Assembly: GCA_963793275.1 (NCBI GenBank)
Contig: CAWBZL010000002.1
Coordinates: 248,001-312,000, forward strand
Direction: 5' to 3'
DNA from: Marinirhabdus sp963793275
GTDB taxonomy: Bacteria; Bacteroidota; Bacteroidia; Flavobacteriales; Flavobacteriaceae
DNA length: 64,000 nucleotides
A program made the translations under genes and the position numbers. Positions within the stretch are counted from its first letter, which is position 1. Every line of letters begins with the position of its first letter. The notes beneath the pieces were generated by a model. That model was not told the DNA's origin and did no database searches. It worked only from the letters and a program-made list of their open reading frames with translations. Shown one piece after another: positions 37,388-47,167 of this stretch.

Positions 37388-37420
37388 AAAAAAAGCCTAA
37401 CAAATTTATTGTTAGGCTTT
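37388..37420 (-). terminator. Terminator of the 37.4-kb T9SS protein gene
   Basis: AAAGCCTAACA / TGTTAGGCTTT (11 bp, seven-base loop) followed on the minus strand by seven U. It starts 21 bases after the stop codon. Confidence 0.9.
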
Positions 37421-37441
37421 CATTAAATATTATTATTTGGA

Positions 37442-38548
37442 CTATTTTTTAATAAGCTTTTTTGTTACTGAGCTTCCATTCTGGTTTATTTTAACCATAT
37501 AAACTCCTGCCGATAAACTTGAAACGTCTAAAGTTCTGTCTATTATTGTTTGAATCACCATTTTACCAGTTACATCATAAACAGCAACTTGTTTCTCACC
37601 TGCTAAAGGTGAAGTGATCTCTACAGTTCCACCCACTACAGGATTTGGAGAAAGCGTTAATGTCTGTAAAGAGTTTTCACCAACACCAGCTATTTGTTCA
37701 TCTAATTCCAGTGTAAACACTAAATTGGAAGGAGTACATTGGCAAAGACCTACAAATGCATTCCCGTTGAATGAATCTAACTCATCTGTAATAAAAAGTC
37801 CGCCAGCAAGTACTTCAGTTGCTCCTCCAGAATCACCAGTAAAATCATATACCACTCCTGTAGGTTCACCTGTTGAAGGATCTAACTGAGTGATAAAATC
37901 ACGATTTGGAGCAGTTCCGCTCTGATCGTGAATCCATAAGAAGGGACCGCCTGGCGATACATTGTCTATAGCCCCACCGTAAACAGCAGTTCCGTGTACA
38001 GCTGCAGGAATTAATGAAAGTTCAACCCCGTCCATGTCTACAGAGGCAATATCGTTCGCAAAACTTCCAATCCAGAAACCTCCATTTCCACCGTCAAGTG
38101 TTTCGTCGTACGTACACATTCTAGCCGCAGCTGAAGAAGAAACATTTATTGTGTTAATAAGTGTCATACTGTTTGGGTCTACTTCAAAAATAGACGAACC
38201 CGCTGTTCCTATAAAAAGACTAGTTCCATCTGTAGTAATAGAGCGAGCTCCCTCAACACCTGGAATTTGGAAACTATTAATAAACGAACCATTGGCATCT
38301 AATCTATGAAAATCTACCGATACAGATGCGTCCCAAGGAGCCACGATGTACTCTTCATTAAAATAGGCAACGGCAGCTAAACCGTTAGCTCCAACTTCCG
38401 AACCTACATCTATAACTTCAATTAGATCAAATATTGCATCCGGTCCATTTACATTTGGTGCTGGACTTAAGGGCCCAACTTCTTGTGTTTGAGCTATTCC
38501 TGAAAAAGAAATAACTACGGCTAAAAATAAAAATTGTAATTTTTTCAT
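37442..38548 (-). CDS. T9SS-secreted beta-propeller-like protein
   Basis: 368 residues from the ATG at 38548 (a GTG one codon earlier is less likely). Signal peptide MKKLQFLFLAVVISFSGIAQ. The middle (about 40-280) is repetitive and beta-rich with segments such as GTAGSSIFEVDPNSMTL and GFWIGSFANDIASVDMDG, like a propeller. A T9SS type A sorting domain (about 290-368) has LTLSPNPVVGGTVEI and ends GSSVTKKLIKK. No catalytic motif recognised; a secreted binding or adhesive protein is the best guess. Confidence 0.8.
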   Translation of the reverse strand: MKKLQFLFLAVVISFSGIAQTQEVGPLSPAPNVNGPDAIFDLIEVIDVGSEVGANGLAAVAYFNEEYIVAPWDASVSVDFHRLDANGSFINSFQIPGVEGARSITTDGTSLFIGTAGSSIFEVDPNSMTLINTINVSSSAAARMCTYDETLDGGNGGFWIGSFANDIASVDMDGVELSLIPAAVHGTAVYGGAIDNVSPGGPFLWIHDQSGTAPNRDFITQLDPSTGEPTGVVYDFTGDSGGATEVLAGGLFITDELDSFNGNAFVGLCQCTPSNLVFTLELDEQIAGVGENSLQTLTLSPNPVVGGTVEITSPLAGEKQVAVYDVTGKMVIQTIIDRTLDVSSLSAGVYMVKINQNGSSVTKKLIKK

Positions 38549-38618
38549 CACATTTAAAAATTTAAGTTGTTTATAAGTTAAATATAGTATTTTTTTTCTA
38601 AAATTATTTTTTTTTGAA

Positions 38619-41468
38619 TTATTTTATTTCTAGAGCTGTTGAAGTAGTCTTTTCGTTGATTTTTATTGATATACTATAGCTTCCTTTACTCAAGTAGTAT
38701 ATCCCGTTTTCAGCTTTGAAGGCATCAATTTCCTTTTTGTCCAGCGCTTTCTTCCCTTTTGCTGAAACGCTTACATCATAATCGATCACATTTACTCCTT
38801 TTTCAACATCGGTTTGGAAGGAATTTACAACGGTTCCGTCTTCTGTTGTTACTAAAATTTCAGCAGTACCCGCTACCGGGGCGTATACCTGAATTGCTAT
38901 GGAAGGTTCATTCGTAAAATCTCCAAACGCATTAAAACCAGAGCTTCCCCAGCGTCTTGAAGCACGTATAGAAGATATTTCTGCTACCACTACCTCATTC
39001 ATTTTATCTGCAGATAATTGCTGTAACAAAGAAATATCTGCCACGTAAATAGAGCGCCCGTGAGTACCCACCACCAGATCTTTATCGCGCTTCTGAATGG
39101 CAAGGTCGTGGACAGCAACATTTGGTAATCCTTTGGCAAAAGGCTCCCAGGAAGCACCTTGATTGAAAGAAACATACGCGCCATTGTCGGTTCCCAGATA
39201 AAGCACCTGCTCGTTTTCAGGATCTTCCCGTAGTATGTTTACAGGAGATGTAGGTAAATTGTTGGAGATGTTTTTCCAGGTTGCACCGTAATTATCACTC
39301 CTATATACATACGGTTTAAAATCGTCCCAACGGTAGCCATTTAAAGTTGCATATACTCTGCTTACAGCGTGTTCTGAAGCTACAACACGGCTCACCCATA
39401 AGTCTTTTGGAAATGTAGCCGAAATATTTTGCCAGGAAGCGCCACCGTCTTTTGATACCTGAACCAATCCGTCATCACTACCGGTGTATAGCAAACCGAA
39501 TAAAAAAGGAGATTCAGATATGGTGGACAGTGTTCCATACGCCACATTCCCCTTTTTTCCACCTGTGGTTAAGTCTGGCGAAATTGCCTGCCAATCGGTT
39601 CCCTGGTTCATCGATCGCATTAATTTATTTCCACCCAGGTACAAAATATCCTGGTTGTGCGAGCTCAATAAAATAGGGGTTTGCCAATTGAAACGGTAGG
39701 GGTTTTCACCGAGTTCGTGTTTAGGTTGGATATAGGTGTTTTCGTTGGTTTTTCGGTTTAACCTGAAATAATTCCCAAACTGAAAGCCGGTGTAAACAAT
39801 ATCACTGTCTCTGTTATCTATTTCTATTTGCATGCCATCGCCGCCCATAATAAACTCGTACGGATACTGCCCGTTTTGCATCCAGCCGGGATTTTCTTCT
39901 GCGGTATGCGCTCCTACCCAAACACCATTATCCTGAAGTCCTCCGTATACATTATACGGCGTTTCATTATCAACATTAATGGCATAAAATTGACCCACGG
40001 CTGGTTGGTTATTCTTGATCCAGTTTTCACCGTCGTCGTAACTTATATTTACGCCACCATCGTTTCCATTAATAAGATGGCCCGGCATTTTTGGGTTTAT
40101 CCATAAGGCGTGATGGTCTGCGTGAACGTTTGGCGCAGAAATAGACTTGAAAGTTTTTCCGCCGTCTTTGGATTTTAAGATGGGCACTCCATAAATATAA
40201 ATCCCTTCTTTATTGGTTGGATCCACGTGAATTTTTCCAAAGTAATACCCGTAGCTGTAATAAATCCCGTCTAAAAATCCTTCGTGCGTTTTTTTCCACG
40301 ATTTCCCGCCGTCTGTGCTTTTATATACCTCAGCACCAATTACAGGAGTGTCAAATAACATACTGTTGGCGTCTTCCAGATATTTTGCCAGATCTATTGG
40401 CTTCACCGTTCCGCCACGCACCATGTTTTTTACGTTATCCGATCTGTATTTTTCCTGAAATCCGTTATTCCTTAAATAAGCATTCAATTTTTTATCATCC
40501 AGGGCTAAAAACTGTGAAGATGTCATAGTTTTAAACTGCTCTTTGGAAAGATCGTCATTATCTTTTTTTTCACCTTCTTCTTCCCGTCTTGCCTGATTAT
40601 CGTGAATGGCATACACAGTGTTGGCATCATACACCGCCAGCCCAATTCTACCTACCCCTTCTCCTGTTGGAAAACCACTATTTTGGGTTGAAACTTTAGT
40701 CCACGAGCCACCACCGTCTGTGCTTTTGTAAATGGCGCTTCCTGCTCCGCTACCACGAAAATCCCAAGCTTTTCGGTCTTTGTCCCAAGAGGACGCGTAC
40801 ATTAAACTGAAGTTAGTAGGAGCTGCGTCCATTTCAATAATTCCACTTTGGTCGTTCACAAACAGCGTTTGTTTCCAGGTTTTCCCACCATCCATTGTTT
40901 TATAAACTCCACGCTCACTATTGGTAGAATATAAATGTCCTACGGCAGCAACTACTACTTCGTTGGAGTTATTTGGGTTGATGATTATTTTTGAGATATG
41001 ATGACTATCCTGTAGTCCAACGTTCTCCCAGGTTTCTCCATTATTGGTAGATTGCAATAAACCAATGCCAGCATAGCTTGAGCGGGATGAGTTTACTTCT
41101 CCTGTTCCTACCCAAATAGTTTTATTTTTCCAATCTACCGCCAGGCTTCCTACATTTTGGGTTGGGCTGTTGTCCAGAATGGGTGTAAATGTGGTTCCAT
41201 TATTTTTAGTGTGCCACACGCCACCACTTGCGTAGCCTACGTAAAATTCGGTGGGATTATCCGGGTTCACGGCCAGATCTACCACACGACCACTCATTAT
41301 GGTCGGGCCAATATTTTTGAAAGGTAGGTTCTTTACTAATGAGTTTTGGGTGAGTTGCGATTTTTGCATCAAGCCCTCATTCACATCATTGGCTGAGGTT
41401 GCTGGCTGTTGCCCAAATGTAACTGCGCAAAAAAGCGTTACAAAAAGAAAGAGGAATTTATTTTTCAT
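38619..41468 (-). CDS. Secreted sortilin/BNR-repeat propeller protein
   Basis: 949 residues. Signal peptide MKNKFLFLFVTLFCAVTFGQ. Repeated BNR/Asp-box units (YKSTDGGGSWTKV, YKSTDGGKSWKK, STNNGETWENVG, SKDGGASWQNIS, NQGASWEPFAKG) fold as the 10-bladed propeller of sortilin/VPS10-like and xyloglucanase-like proteins. A charged insert lies about 295-350 (REEEGEKKDNDDLSKEQ), and a C-terminal Ig-like domain (about 865-949) lacks the usual T9SS motif. A glycosidase activity is possible but catalytic acids are not identifiable by eye. Probably periplasmic or surface. Confidence 0.85.
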   Translation of the reverse strand: MKNKFLFLFVTLFCAVTFGQQPATSANDVNEGLMQKSQLTQNSLVKNLPFKNIGPTIMSGRVVDLAVNPDNPTEFYVGYASGGVWHTKNNGTTFTPILDNSPTQNVGSLAVDWKNKTIWVGTGEVNSSRSSYAGIGLLQSTNNGETWENVGLQDSHHISKIIINPNNSNEVVVAAVGHLYSTNSERGVYKTMDGGKTWKQTLFVNDQSGIIEMDAAPTNFSLMYASSWDKDRKAWDFRGSGAGSAIYKSTDGGGSWTKVSTQNSGFPTGEGVGRIGLAVYDANTVYAIHDNQARREEEGEKKDNDDLSKEQFKTMTSSQFLALDDKKLNAYLRNNGFQEKYRSDNVKNMVRGGTVKPIDLAKYLEDANSMLFDTPVIGAEVYKSTDGGKSWKKTHEGFLDGIYYSYGYYFGKIHVDPTNKEGIYIYGVPILKSKDGGKTFKSISAPNVHADHHALWINPKMPGHLINGNDGGVNISYDDGENWIKNNQPAVGQFYAINVDNETPYNVYGGLQDNGVWVGAHTAEENPGWMQNGQYPYEFIMGGDGMQIEIDNRDSDIVYTGFQFGNYFRLNRKTNENTYIQPKHELGENPYRFNWQTPILLSSHNQDILYLGGNKLMRSMNQGTDWQAISPDLTTGGKKGNVAYGTLSTISESPFLFGLLYTGSDDGLVQVSKDGGASWQNISATFPKDLWVSRVVASEHAVSRVYATLNGYRWDDFKPYVYRSDNYGATWKNISNNLPTSPVNILREDPENEQVLYLGTDNGAYVSFNQGASWEPFAKGLPNVAVHDLAIQKRDKDLVVGTHGRSIYVADISLLQQLSADKMNEVVVAEISSIRASRRWGSSGFNAFGDFTNEPSIAIQVYAPVAGTAEILVTTEDGTVVNSFQTDVEKGVNVIDYDVSVSAKGKKALDKKEIDAFKAENGIYYLSKGSYSISIKINEKTTSTALEIK

Positions 41469-41541
41469 GGTTGGTTTTTAAGAAGCTACAAAGTAATGAA
41501 TTTGTTGGGTGTTTGCAAGGTACGGTCAAAGACACAAAAAA

Positions 41542-42738
41542 CTATTTTACTTCCTCAACAAAAAAATGCGCCTTTTCCTTCAGCAAAGGTAGTTCTTGCC
41601 AGTCCTCCATTTTTGCACGGATTGTCCAATATGGCTCCGTTTCAAATTGTAAGATGAGGAGATTATTGTCTTCGTTTTTAGTATAATGTACGTTGTATGC
41701 ATTCAAATTATAATCGAGGAGATAAATTTTTTCTGGAGTAATTTTTTCGATATAATAATCTTTCATTTCATCATTTCTAACTTGAAAAATAAGGTACGAA
41801 CTTTGGTGAAAGAAAATTCTTTTTACTGGAGTTTCAGATCTATATACTGTATCGTTCTCAACAACCATACTCTCCACTTTATATGCCTTTTGGAAATTTT
41901 GAAGTAAGTCGCTTTTTGTTGATATATCCGGAAAAACAACAGGGTAAAGAATTTGAAGTAAGAATAACCCAATTAAAAATGTTTTTGCGGCAACATACAT
42001 TGCTTTGTTATGAATAAGTCTTGCTGAATTATCTGTTAGAGTAGCCTGCTTTCCTAAAAAGAAAAAATGATACAGACTTTTAAATTTTGGGGCAAGGAGA
42101 AAGAGCGTCGCAATAAGTAAGATGCCTGACAGGATTTTTACTGAAATATGAAATCCGATATTCACCAGGAGTATATTCAGAAAAACTCCTAAGCACAATA
42201 ATAATCCTATATCTCTGGTCTTTTTGAACAACAATAGCCCGGCGATGCCAATTTCCAGAATACCCAAGGCAGTAACGTAAAATTTTGAAGTTCCTAATAC
42301 GCTCCAGTACAAAATGTCTTTCGTCATATTTCCGAAGGTGCTGTACAATATGTTGGGCTCCGGAGGGTAAAACTGAAGCATAAAAATCTTATCAAAGCCG
42401 TATTTCAGCAAAACAAATAGAAGAAAGTAGGTTAGGATAGTTTTGCATACCCGATACGCTTTTCTGAATGGTATTTTTAAAATTTTTATACATAGCCCAA
42501 GTACTAAAGACAGAGCAGAAAGAAGTAATAGCAGAAAGAAAAGTGTAGCGCTATCTGAAGAAAACGGGATACCTTCAATACCGGAAAAACCGAAGGTACT
42601 TTTTAAAAGAAGAACAGGCTTTAGGAATAAAAACCTGGTGAGTTCTAAATGTAGGGTGCTTTCGGTAAACTGAAATGGTACAAACAGGATAAACAACACA
42701 AAAAAAAGGGATGTACTGTGTTTTAACCACTGTTTCAT
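41542..42738 (-). CDS. DoxX-like multi-helix membrane protein with a C-terminal soluble domain
   Basis: 398 residues, about eight TM helices up to residue 275, then a soluble beta-rich domain to the end. The central part (LLKYGFDKIFMLQFYPPEPN, then KDILYWSVLGTSKFY) resembles large DoxX-like proteins of flavobacteria. The role is unknown. Its ATG overlaps the stop of the upstream gene (TAATG at 42738), so expression is coupled to the single-pass protein encoded there. Confidence 0.65.
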   Translation of the reverse strand: MKQWLKHSTSLFFVLFILFVPFQFTESTLHLELTRFLFLKPVLLLKSTFGFSGIEGIPFSSDSATLFFLLLLLSALSLVLGLCIKILKIPFRKAYRVCKTILTYFLLFVLLKYGFDKIFMLQFYPPEPNILYSTFGNMTKDILYWSVLGTSKFYVTALGILEIGIAGLLLFKKTRDIGLLLCLGVFLNILLVNIGFHISVKILSGILLIATLFLLAPKFKSLYHFFFLGKQATLTDNSARLIHNKAMYVAAKTFLIGLFLLQILYPVVFPDISTKSDLLQNFQKAYKVESMVVENDTVYRSETPVKRIFFHQSSYLIFQVRNDEMKDYYIEKITPEKIYLLDYNLNAYNVHYTKNEDNNLLILQFETEPYWTIRAKMEDWQELPLLKEKAHFFVEEVK

Positions 42739-43361
42739 TAGCGAATAGTGTTTTTCAATTTTGTTTTTTGGAATACGAATACCATAAGCAAAGAAAATAA
42801 GGCAAGCGCAATATAGAGTACGTATTTTGGAGGAAAATGAGAGTCGTTAGGCAGGAGCATCAATCCCTTGTTTTCGTCTTTCTCTTTACTTTTTTTGGCT
42901 TCTTTTTTATATTTTTTTGTTTTATTGTCATACCCAATAAAGGTAACATCGTCAATATCGTTTCTGAAATTGTATTGTTGTTTTAATACCTCTTTTATAC
43001 TATCCAGGGAATGGTTTTTTGAAAATAACACATGATTGTATAAGGTGTCTTTCCCTGCATCCCAAATCCTGGAACCCTCTATTTTGTTTTTTTCAAAACG
43101 TGAAATGTTATCGCAATGCTCTGAGGTTATCATCACAACTTTACTTTCTGAAACATACACCAGCGTATCTAAGGAAGCATTGCGTACCACTTTAATGGGA
43201 GCCGCCCCCATATTTGAAGCCCCAATATCGAATAAATTATTTTCAATAGCCAGTTTAAAATCTGATGCGCTCCCACTATGACTTTTATGGGAGATAAGTT
43301 TTGTCTGCGCAATTAGTGCTGTAGAAAACAGCAGTATCAAAAGTGTTGCGAAATAGTTCAT
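42738..43361 (-). CDS. Single-pass membrane protein of unknown function, coupled to a DoxX-like partner
   Basis: 207 residues. Signal peptide MNYFATLLILLFSTALIAQ, a periplasmic domain (about 20-175) with KLISHKSHSGSASDF at its start and a Lys-rich segment KKYKKEAKKSKEKDENKG, then one TM helix (about 180-198) and a short basic tail. No family recognised. It is translationally coupled (TAATG) to the downstream DoxX-like gene, suggesting a two-component envelope complex. Confidence 0.65.
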   Translation of the reverse strand: MNYFATLLILLFSTALIAQTKLISHKSHSGSASDFKLAIENNLFDIGASNMGAAPIKVVRNASLDTLVYVSESKVVMITSEHCDNISRFEKNKIEGSRIWDAGKDTLYNHVLFSKNHSLDSIKEVLKQQYNFRNDIDDVTFIGYDNKTKKYKKEAKKSKEKDENKGLMLLPNDSHFPPKYVLYIALALFSLLMVFVFQKTKLKNTIR

Positions 43362-43598
43362 GTAAGTAGTGTCTTGTTATAACTAACGTATTTATTAGGT
43401 CTTTTGTATTGTTTTAGAAGAAAAATTTCAGTCTAATACTTTTGTAAGCAAAAACTGGAATCTGTTGGAGGTTTACAGGTTGTTATAAAAGACTTGTGAG
43501 GTTTTAGAAACCTGAATGGTCATTCCGTAAGATTTTCAGTATTTTTGAAACTATAAATAATAAATATAATTTCGCTTCAGCAAAAAAAAATAAGTACT

Positions 43599-44891
43599 AT
43601 GAAATACCACCCAATTTCTTCAAGTCTGTATATAAAAAACCGTAAAAATTTTATGGCTCAAATGAAGCCATCAAGTCTTGCCGTTTTTAACAGTAACGAT
43701 ATTTATCCTGTTAGTGCAGACAGCACCATGCCGTTTCAGCAGGCACGGGACATATTATACTTAAGTGGTGTAGATCAGGAAGAGAGTATTTTGGTGTTAT
43801 TTCCGGATGCGCCAAATCCAAAACACCGCGAAATATTGTTTTTGAAGGAAACCAACGAACACATTGCTGTTTGGGAAGGTGAAAAATTGACTAAGGAAAA
43901 AGCCTTTGAAACCAGCGGCATTAAAACCGTATACTGGCTAAAAGAGTTCGATAAGGTTTTTTACGAAGTTATGACGCAGTGTGACACCATATATTTTAAT
44001 ACCAACGAGCATTACCGCGCCAATATAGAAACTGAAACCCGTGAAGCCCGTTTTATAAAAGCCACCAAGGGCAAATTCCCGGCGCACAGTTGGGCAAAAA
44101 GCAATCCTATTTTACAGCGATTACGCTCCGTTAAAGACCAGATTGAACTGGATTTAATGCAAAAGGCATGCAATATTACTGAAAAAGGCTTTCGTCGTAT
44201 TTTAGATTTTGTAAAACCAGGTGTTTGGGAATACGAGCTCGAAGCCGAGTTTATGCATGAGTTTCTCTGCAACCGCTCCAGAGGTTTTGCCTATACGCCA
44301 ATTATTGCCAGCGGTACCAATGCAAATGTGCTTCACTATATTGAAAACAACCAGCAATGTAAAGAAGGTGACCTTATTCTATTAGATGTAGGTGCTGAAT
44401 ATGCAAACTATAGCAGTGATATGAGCCGCACCATCCCTGTTAGTGGAAAATTCACCAAAAGACAGCGGGAAGTGTATGACGCCGTAAATAGAGTGAAAAA
44501 TGATGCTACAAACATGCTGGTTCCTGGAACGCTGTGGGCAGACTATCACGTGGAGGTTGGAAAATTGATGACCAGTGAATTACTGGGTCTAGGATTGCTG
44601 GATAAAGCCGATGTGCAAAATGAAGATCCTGACTGGCCAGCCTATAAAAAATACTTTATGCACGGTACTTCTCACCATATTGGTCTGGATACCCATGATT
44701 ACGGAATTTTATGGGAGCCTATGCAAGCTAATCAGGTGTTTACCGTAGAACCCGGAATTTACATTCCGGAAGAAGGGTTTGGGATTAGACTTGAAGACGA
44801 TTTGGTGATTCAGGATAGCGGTTCGCCATTTAATCTCATGCAAAATATTCCTATTGAAGCAGAGGAGATTGAAGAGATTATGAATTCTTAA
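43599..44891 (+). CDS. pepP: Xaa-Pro aminopeptidase P
   Basis: 430 residues, family M24B, removing N-terminal residues preceding proline. The N-terminal creatinase-like domain is about 1-170. The pita-bread domain contains the metal ligands D263 and D274 (LLDVGAEYANYSSDMS), the His of HGTSHHIGLDTHDYG (H359/H360), E384 (VEPGIYIPEEG) and E399 (RLEDD). Cytoplasmic, no signal. The upstream 237-base region shows no complete promoter match. Confidence 0.93.
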   Translation: MKYHPISSSLYIKNRKNFMAQMKPSSLAVFNSNDIYPVSADSTMPFQQARDILYLSGVDQEESILVLFPDAPNPKHREILFLKETNEHIAVWEGEKLTKEKAFETSGIKTVYWLKEFDKVFYEVMTQCDTIYFNTNEHYRANIETETREARFIKATKGKFPAHSWAKSNPILQRLRSVKDQIELDLMQKACNITEKGFRRILDFVKPGVWEYELEAEFMHEFLCNRSRGFAYTPIIASGTNANVLHYIENNQQCKEGDLILLDVGAEYANYSSDMSRTIPVSGKFTKRQREVYDAVNRVKNDATNMLVPGTLWADYHVEVGKLMTSELLGLGLLDKADVQNEDPDWPAYKKYFMHGTSHHIGLDTHDYGILWEPMQANQVFTVEPGIYIPEEGFGIRLEDDLVIQDSGSPFNLMQNIPIEAEEIEEIMNS

Positions 44892-45061
44892 CCTCAACGT
44901 ATTCTAATACACTGCAACTAGGTCGATATTACATCGACCAGAGCATTTAACCAAGCAACTGTATTGATTGAAAATTTCAAAAATCAGGGCTTTTGCTCTA
45001 CGAATTGATGAATGGGATCATACATACATTTTTTAAACGTTTACATTTCAACTTACCTAGC

Positions 45062-45658
45062 ATGAATAAACAATTTTTCTTCTTCCTAGTAGTCAGCATA
45101 ATTTTCTGGTTTTCTACAACAGCACAGGTTGATTACGGCCTAAAAGCGGGTACAGGAAATTACGATGTTAACACTGCTAACATAGACTCGAACGGAAACT
45201 TTCCTTTGTCTACTCATATAGGGGGTTTTGTCGGGTTACAGTTTAATGAAAGTCTTGGTGGTGTTCTAAATGTTGCCTACAATAACTCTGAAGAAAGCTA
45301 TGGGTTTCGAGGAAGTGACCAGTTTGATATTAAAATAAATACCGTGCAAATCGCGGGCCACCTGAAATTTGACGTAAACAAATCCTACGGCGAGGGTTTC
45401 TATTTACTTGTAGGGCCACGTATTTCGTTTGTAGGTAAGGCAACCGATGAAGCTGGTCAGGAAATAGAAGAATTTTACGCAAATACGAGGTTTGCTGCGC
45501 AACTCGGTTTCGGTATAAACTTCCTGAAGTATTTTGGTTTTGAGGTCATAGGCGACTATGGCTTATCCAATATTTTAGATGCCGAAGATTTTGAAGGTAA
45601 CACTGCTGGAGGTTATGTTTTACTAACCGTAAATCTGGAATCTATTTTAAGCAAATAA
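45062..45658 (+). CDS. Outer-membrane beta-barrel (porin/PorT-like) protein
   Basis: 198 residues from the ATG at 45062; an upstream start at 44993 would add 23 residues before the signal peptide and is unlikely. Signal peptide MNKQFFFFLVVSIIFWFSTTAQ, then about eight predicted strands: VDYGLKAGTGNYDV, SLGGVLNVAYNNS, INTVQIAGHLKF, and GGYVLLTVNLESILSK at the C-terminus. The layout is an OmpX/PorT-like eight-strand barrel of unknown function. No neighbour on the same strand is coupled to it. Confidence 0.8.
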   Translation: MNKQFFFFLVVSIIFWFSTTAQVDYGLKAGTGNYDVNTANIDSNGNFPLSTHIGGFVGLQFNESLGGVLNVAYNNSEESYGFRGSDQFDIKINTVQIAGHLKFDVNKSYGEGFYLLVGPRISFVGKATDEAGQEIEEFYANTRFAAQLGFGINFLKYFGFEVIGDYGLSNILDAEDFEGNTAGGYVLLTVNLESILSK

Positions 45659-45682
45659 GTAAAATAGTTTTTATTCAGCTAC

Positions 45683-45713
45683 GATTTCTCCGTTATTACT
45701 CCCTCGAAATGAT
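45683..45713 (-). repeat. Dispersed intergenic repeat, long-centre copy
   Basis: In reverse complement this begins AATCATTTCGAGGGAG and ends GAGAAATC. Same layout as 23810-23842. It lies in the convergent gap before brnQ. Confidence 0.65.
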
Positions 45714-45719
45714 TGCTGC

Positions 45720-45754
45720 GTCACCTCGGTACTTCGCCAAGCTCAGTAAAGGCC
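45720..45754 (+). repeat. Dispersed intergenic repeat, GCTCAG-type copy
   Basis: Starts GTCACCTCGGTACTTCGCC and continues AAGCTCAGTAAAGG. It shares the GTCACCTCG start with the element at 23738 but has a different centre. Confidence 0.55.
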
Positions 45755-45804
45755 AGGTAGGGATGGCACTCTCTAAGCTCAATGAAGTATAATAACTTAC
45801 CTGC

Positions 45805-47088
45805 TCAAATATGATCTCTCGTGCCTTGAAATGACTGGAACACATTCACAATCACAAAAACAACCAACGCCGGCAATACCCAGCCCATACTTTCGGCAGC
45901 CAGAGGAATGTAGGTTTTTATGGTATCCAGTGATCCTTCAGAAAGAAAGAATTGTAGAAAATCCGGAATGCTGAAGATAAAAGTTGTTAAAGCGACAGCC
46001 TTAAAAACTGTTGGTGATGCATAACGTTCGGGTAGGGTATTCAGTAAAATTAAAACAATGGTTATAGGGTAAATAAACATAAGCGCCGGCAGGGCTATGT
46101 CTATAATATAACGAACATCAAACTGTCCAACGGCAACACCCAGAATGCAGCCCAGCACAGCCGTAATTACATAAGCTTGTTGCGAGTTTTTGAAAAGTCC
46201 TTTTACAAAGTCTGAAGTTCCTGTAATAATCCCAACCGCCGTTGTAAAACAAGCTAAGGCAACCAATACGGCCAAAAATGCGGTTCCTATGTTTCCTAAG
46301 GTATTAGTACTAAGAAGTTGGAGTAATTGGGTTCGGTTTTCTACTTGTAAAGATGCGCTGTAATATGCACCCAACGCAATGAGCCCTCCGTAGATGATAA
46401 ATAAGCCTATTCCTGCTAGTGATCCGGACCTGGCAATCATTTTCTTTTTTTCTTCATAGTTGAATTTTCCCTGTAATGCGAGCGAAATTACGATCACACC
46501 ACCTACCACAACACCACCAATCGCGTCGAAGGTTTGATAGCCTTCCAAAATTCCTGCTGAAAGCCCGTTTTCGAAAATAGAGGTACGCATGGCTTCTGTT
46601 TCAGCAAAAAGACCAATACCTATAATACAGAGTAGCAATAGTATTATTAATGGTGTGAGAAATTTTCCGATGAGACTTATAATTCGGGTTCGGTTTAAAA
46701 CAAACACCAGGACTAATGCAAAATAAATGGCGCTCGACCACAGTGAGGAAATTTCAGTATACGGCTGTACGGCCATTTCATAAGTAACAGAAGCTGTCCT
46801 TGGCGCCGGCAGTGCCACGGCAATGGCATACATAAGTAAGCAATACACCAACGCTATCCCAGGAGAGATCTTTTTTGCAAAATCCAACATAGTTCCCTGT
46901 AATCTTGCATAGCCATAAATTGCCAGAATAGGAATAACGACCGCCGAAATCCCAAAACCCAACAACACCCAGAACCAATCTTCACCTGCATTATATCCTA
47001 AAAAGGGTGGAAGGATTAAGTTTCCTGCGCCAAAGAACAATGAGAACAATGCAAAGGCAGTTAAGTAGGTTTGTTTGTTAAAGTCCAT
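45805..47088 (-). CDS. brnQ: Branched-chain amino acid:cation symporter
   Basis: 427 residues, about 12 TM helices, LIVCS family. The N-terminal FALFSLFFGAGNLILPPFLG is the family hallmark, followed by ALPAPRTASVTYE. It imports Leu/Ile/Val with Na+ or H+. Divergent from an alpha/beta hydrolase gene across a 79-base gap. Confidence 0.95.
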   Translation of the reverse strand: MDFNKQTYLTAFALFSLFFGAGNLILPPFLGYNAGEDWFWVLLGFGISAVVIPILAIYGYARLQGTMLDFAKKISPGIALVYCLLMYAIAVALPAPRTASVTYEMAVQPYTEISSLWSSAIYFALVLVFVLNRTRIISLIGKFLTPLIILLLLCIIGIGLFAETEAMRTSIFENGLSAGILEGYQTFDAIGGVVVGGVIVISLALQGKFNYEEKKKMIARSGSLAGIGLFIIYGGLIALGAYYSASLQVENRTQLLQLLSTNTLGNIGTAFLAVLVALACFTTAVGIITGTSDFVKGLFKNSQQAYVITAVLGCILGVAVGQFDVRYIIDIALPALMFIYPITIVLILLNTLPERYASPTVFKAVALTTFIFSIPDFLQFFLSEGSLDTIKTYIPLAAESMGWVLPALVVFVIVNVFQSFQGTRDHI

Positions 47089-47167
47089 ATAAAATTTAAG
47101 TGAAAATTAGTCTCTCTATAGCGTATGCGCCATTTTTGCATTGTATAAAAGCCCCTAAGATATAAAA

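Noticed and set aside
44919..44941. Hairpin GGTCGAT / ATCGACC after pepP as a terminator
   Set aside because: The stem is short and no U-tract follows; not strong enough to annotate.
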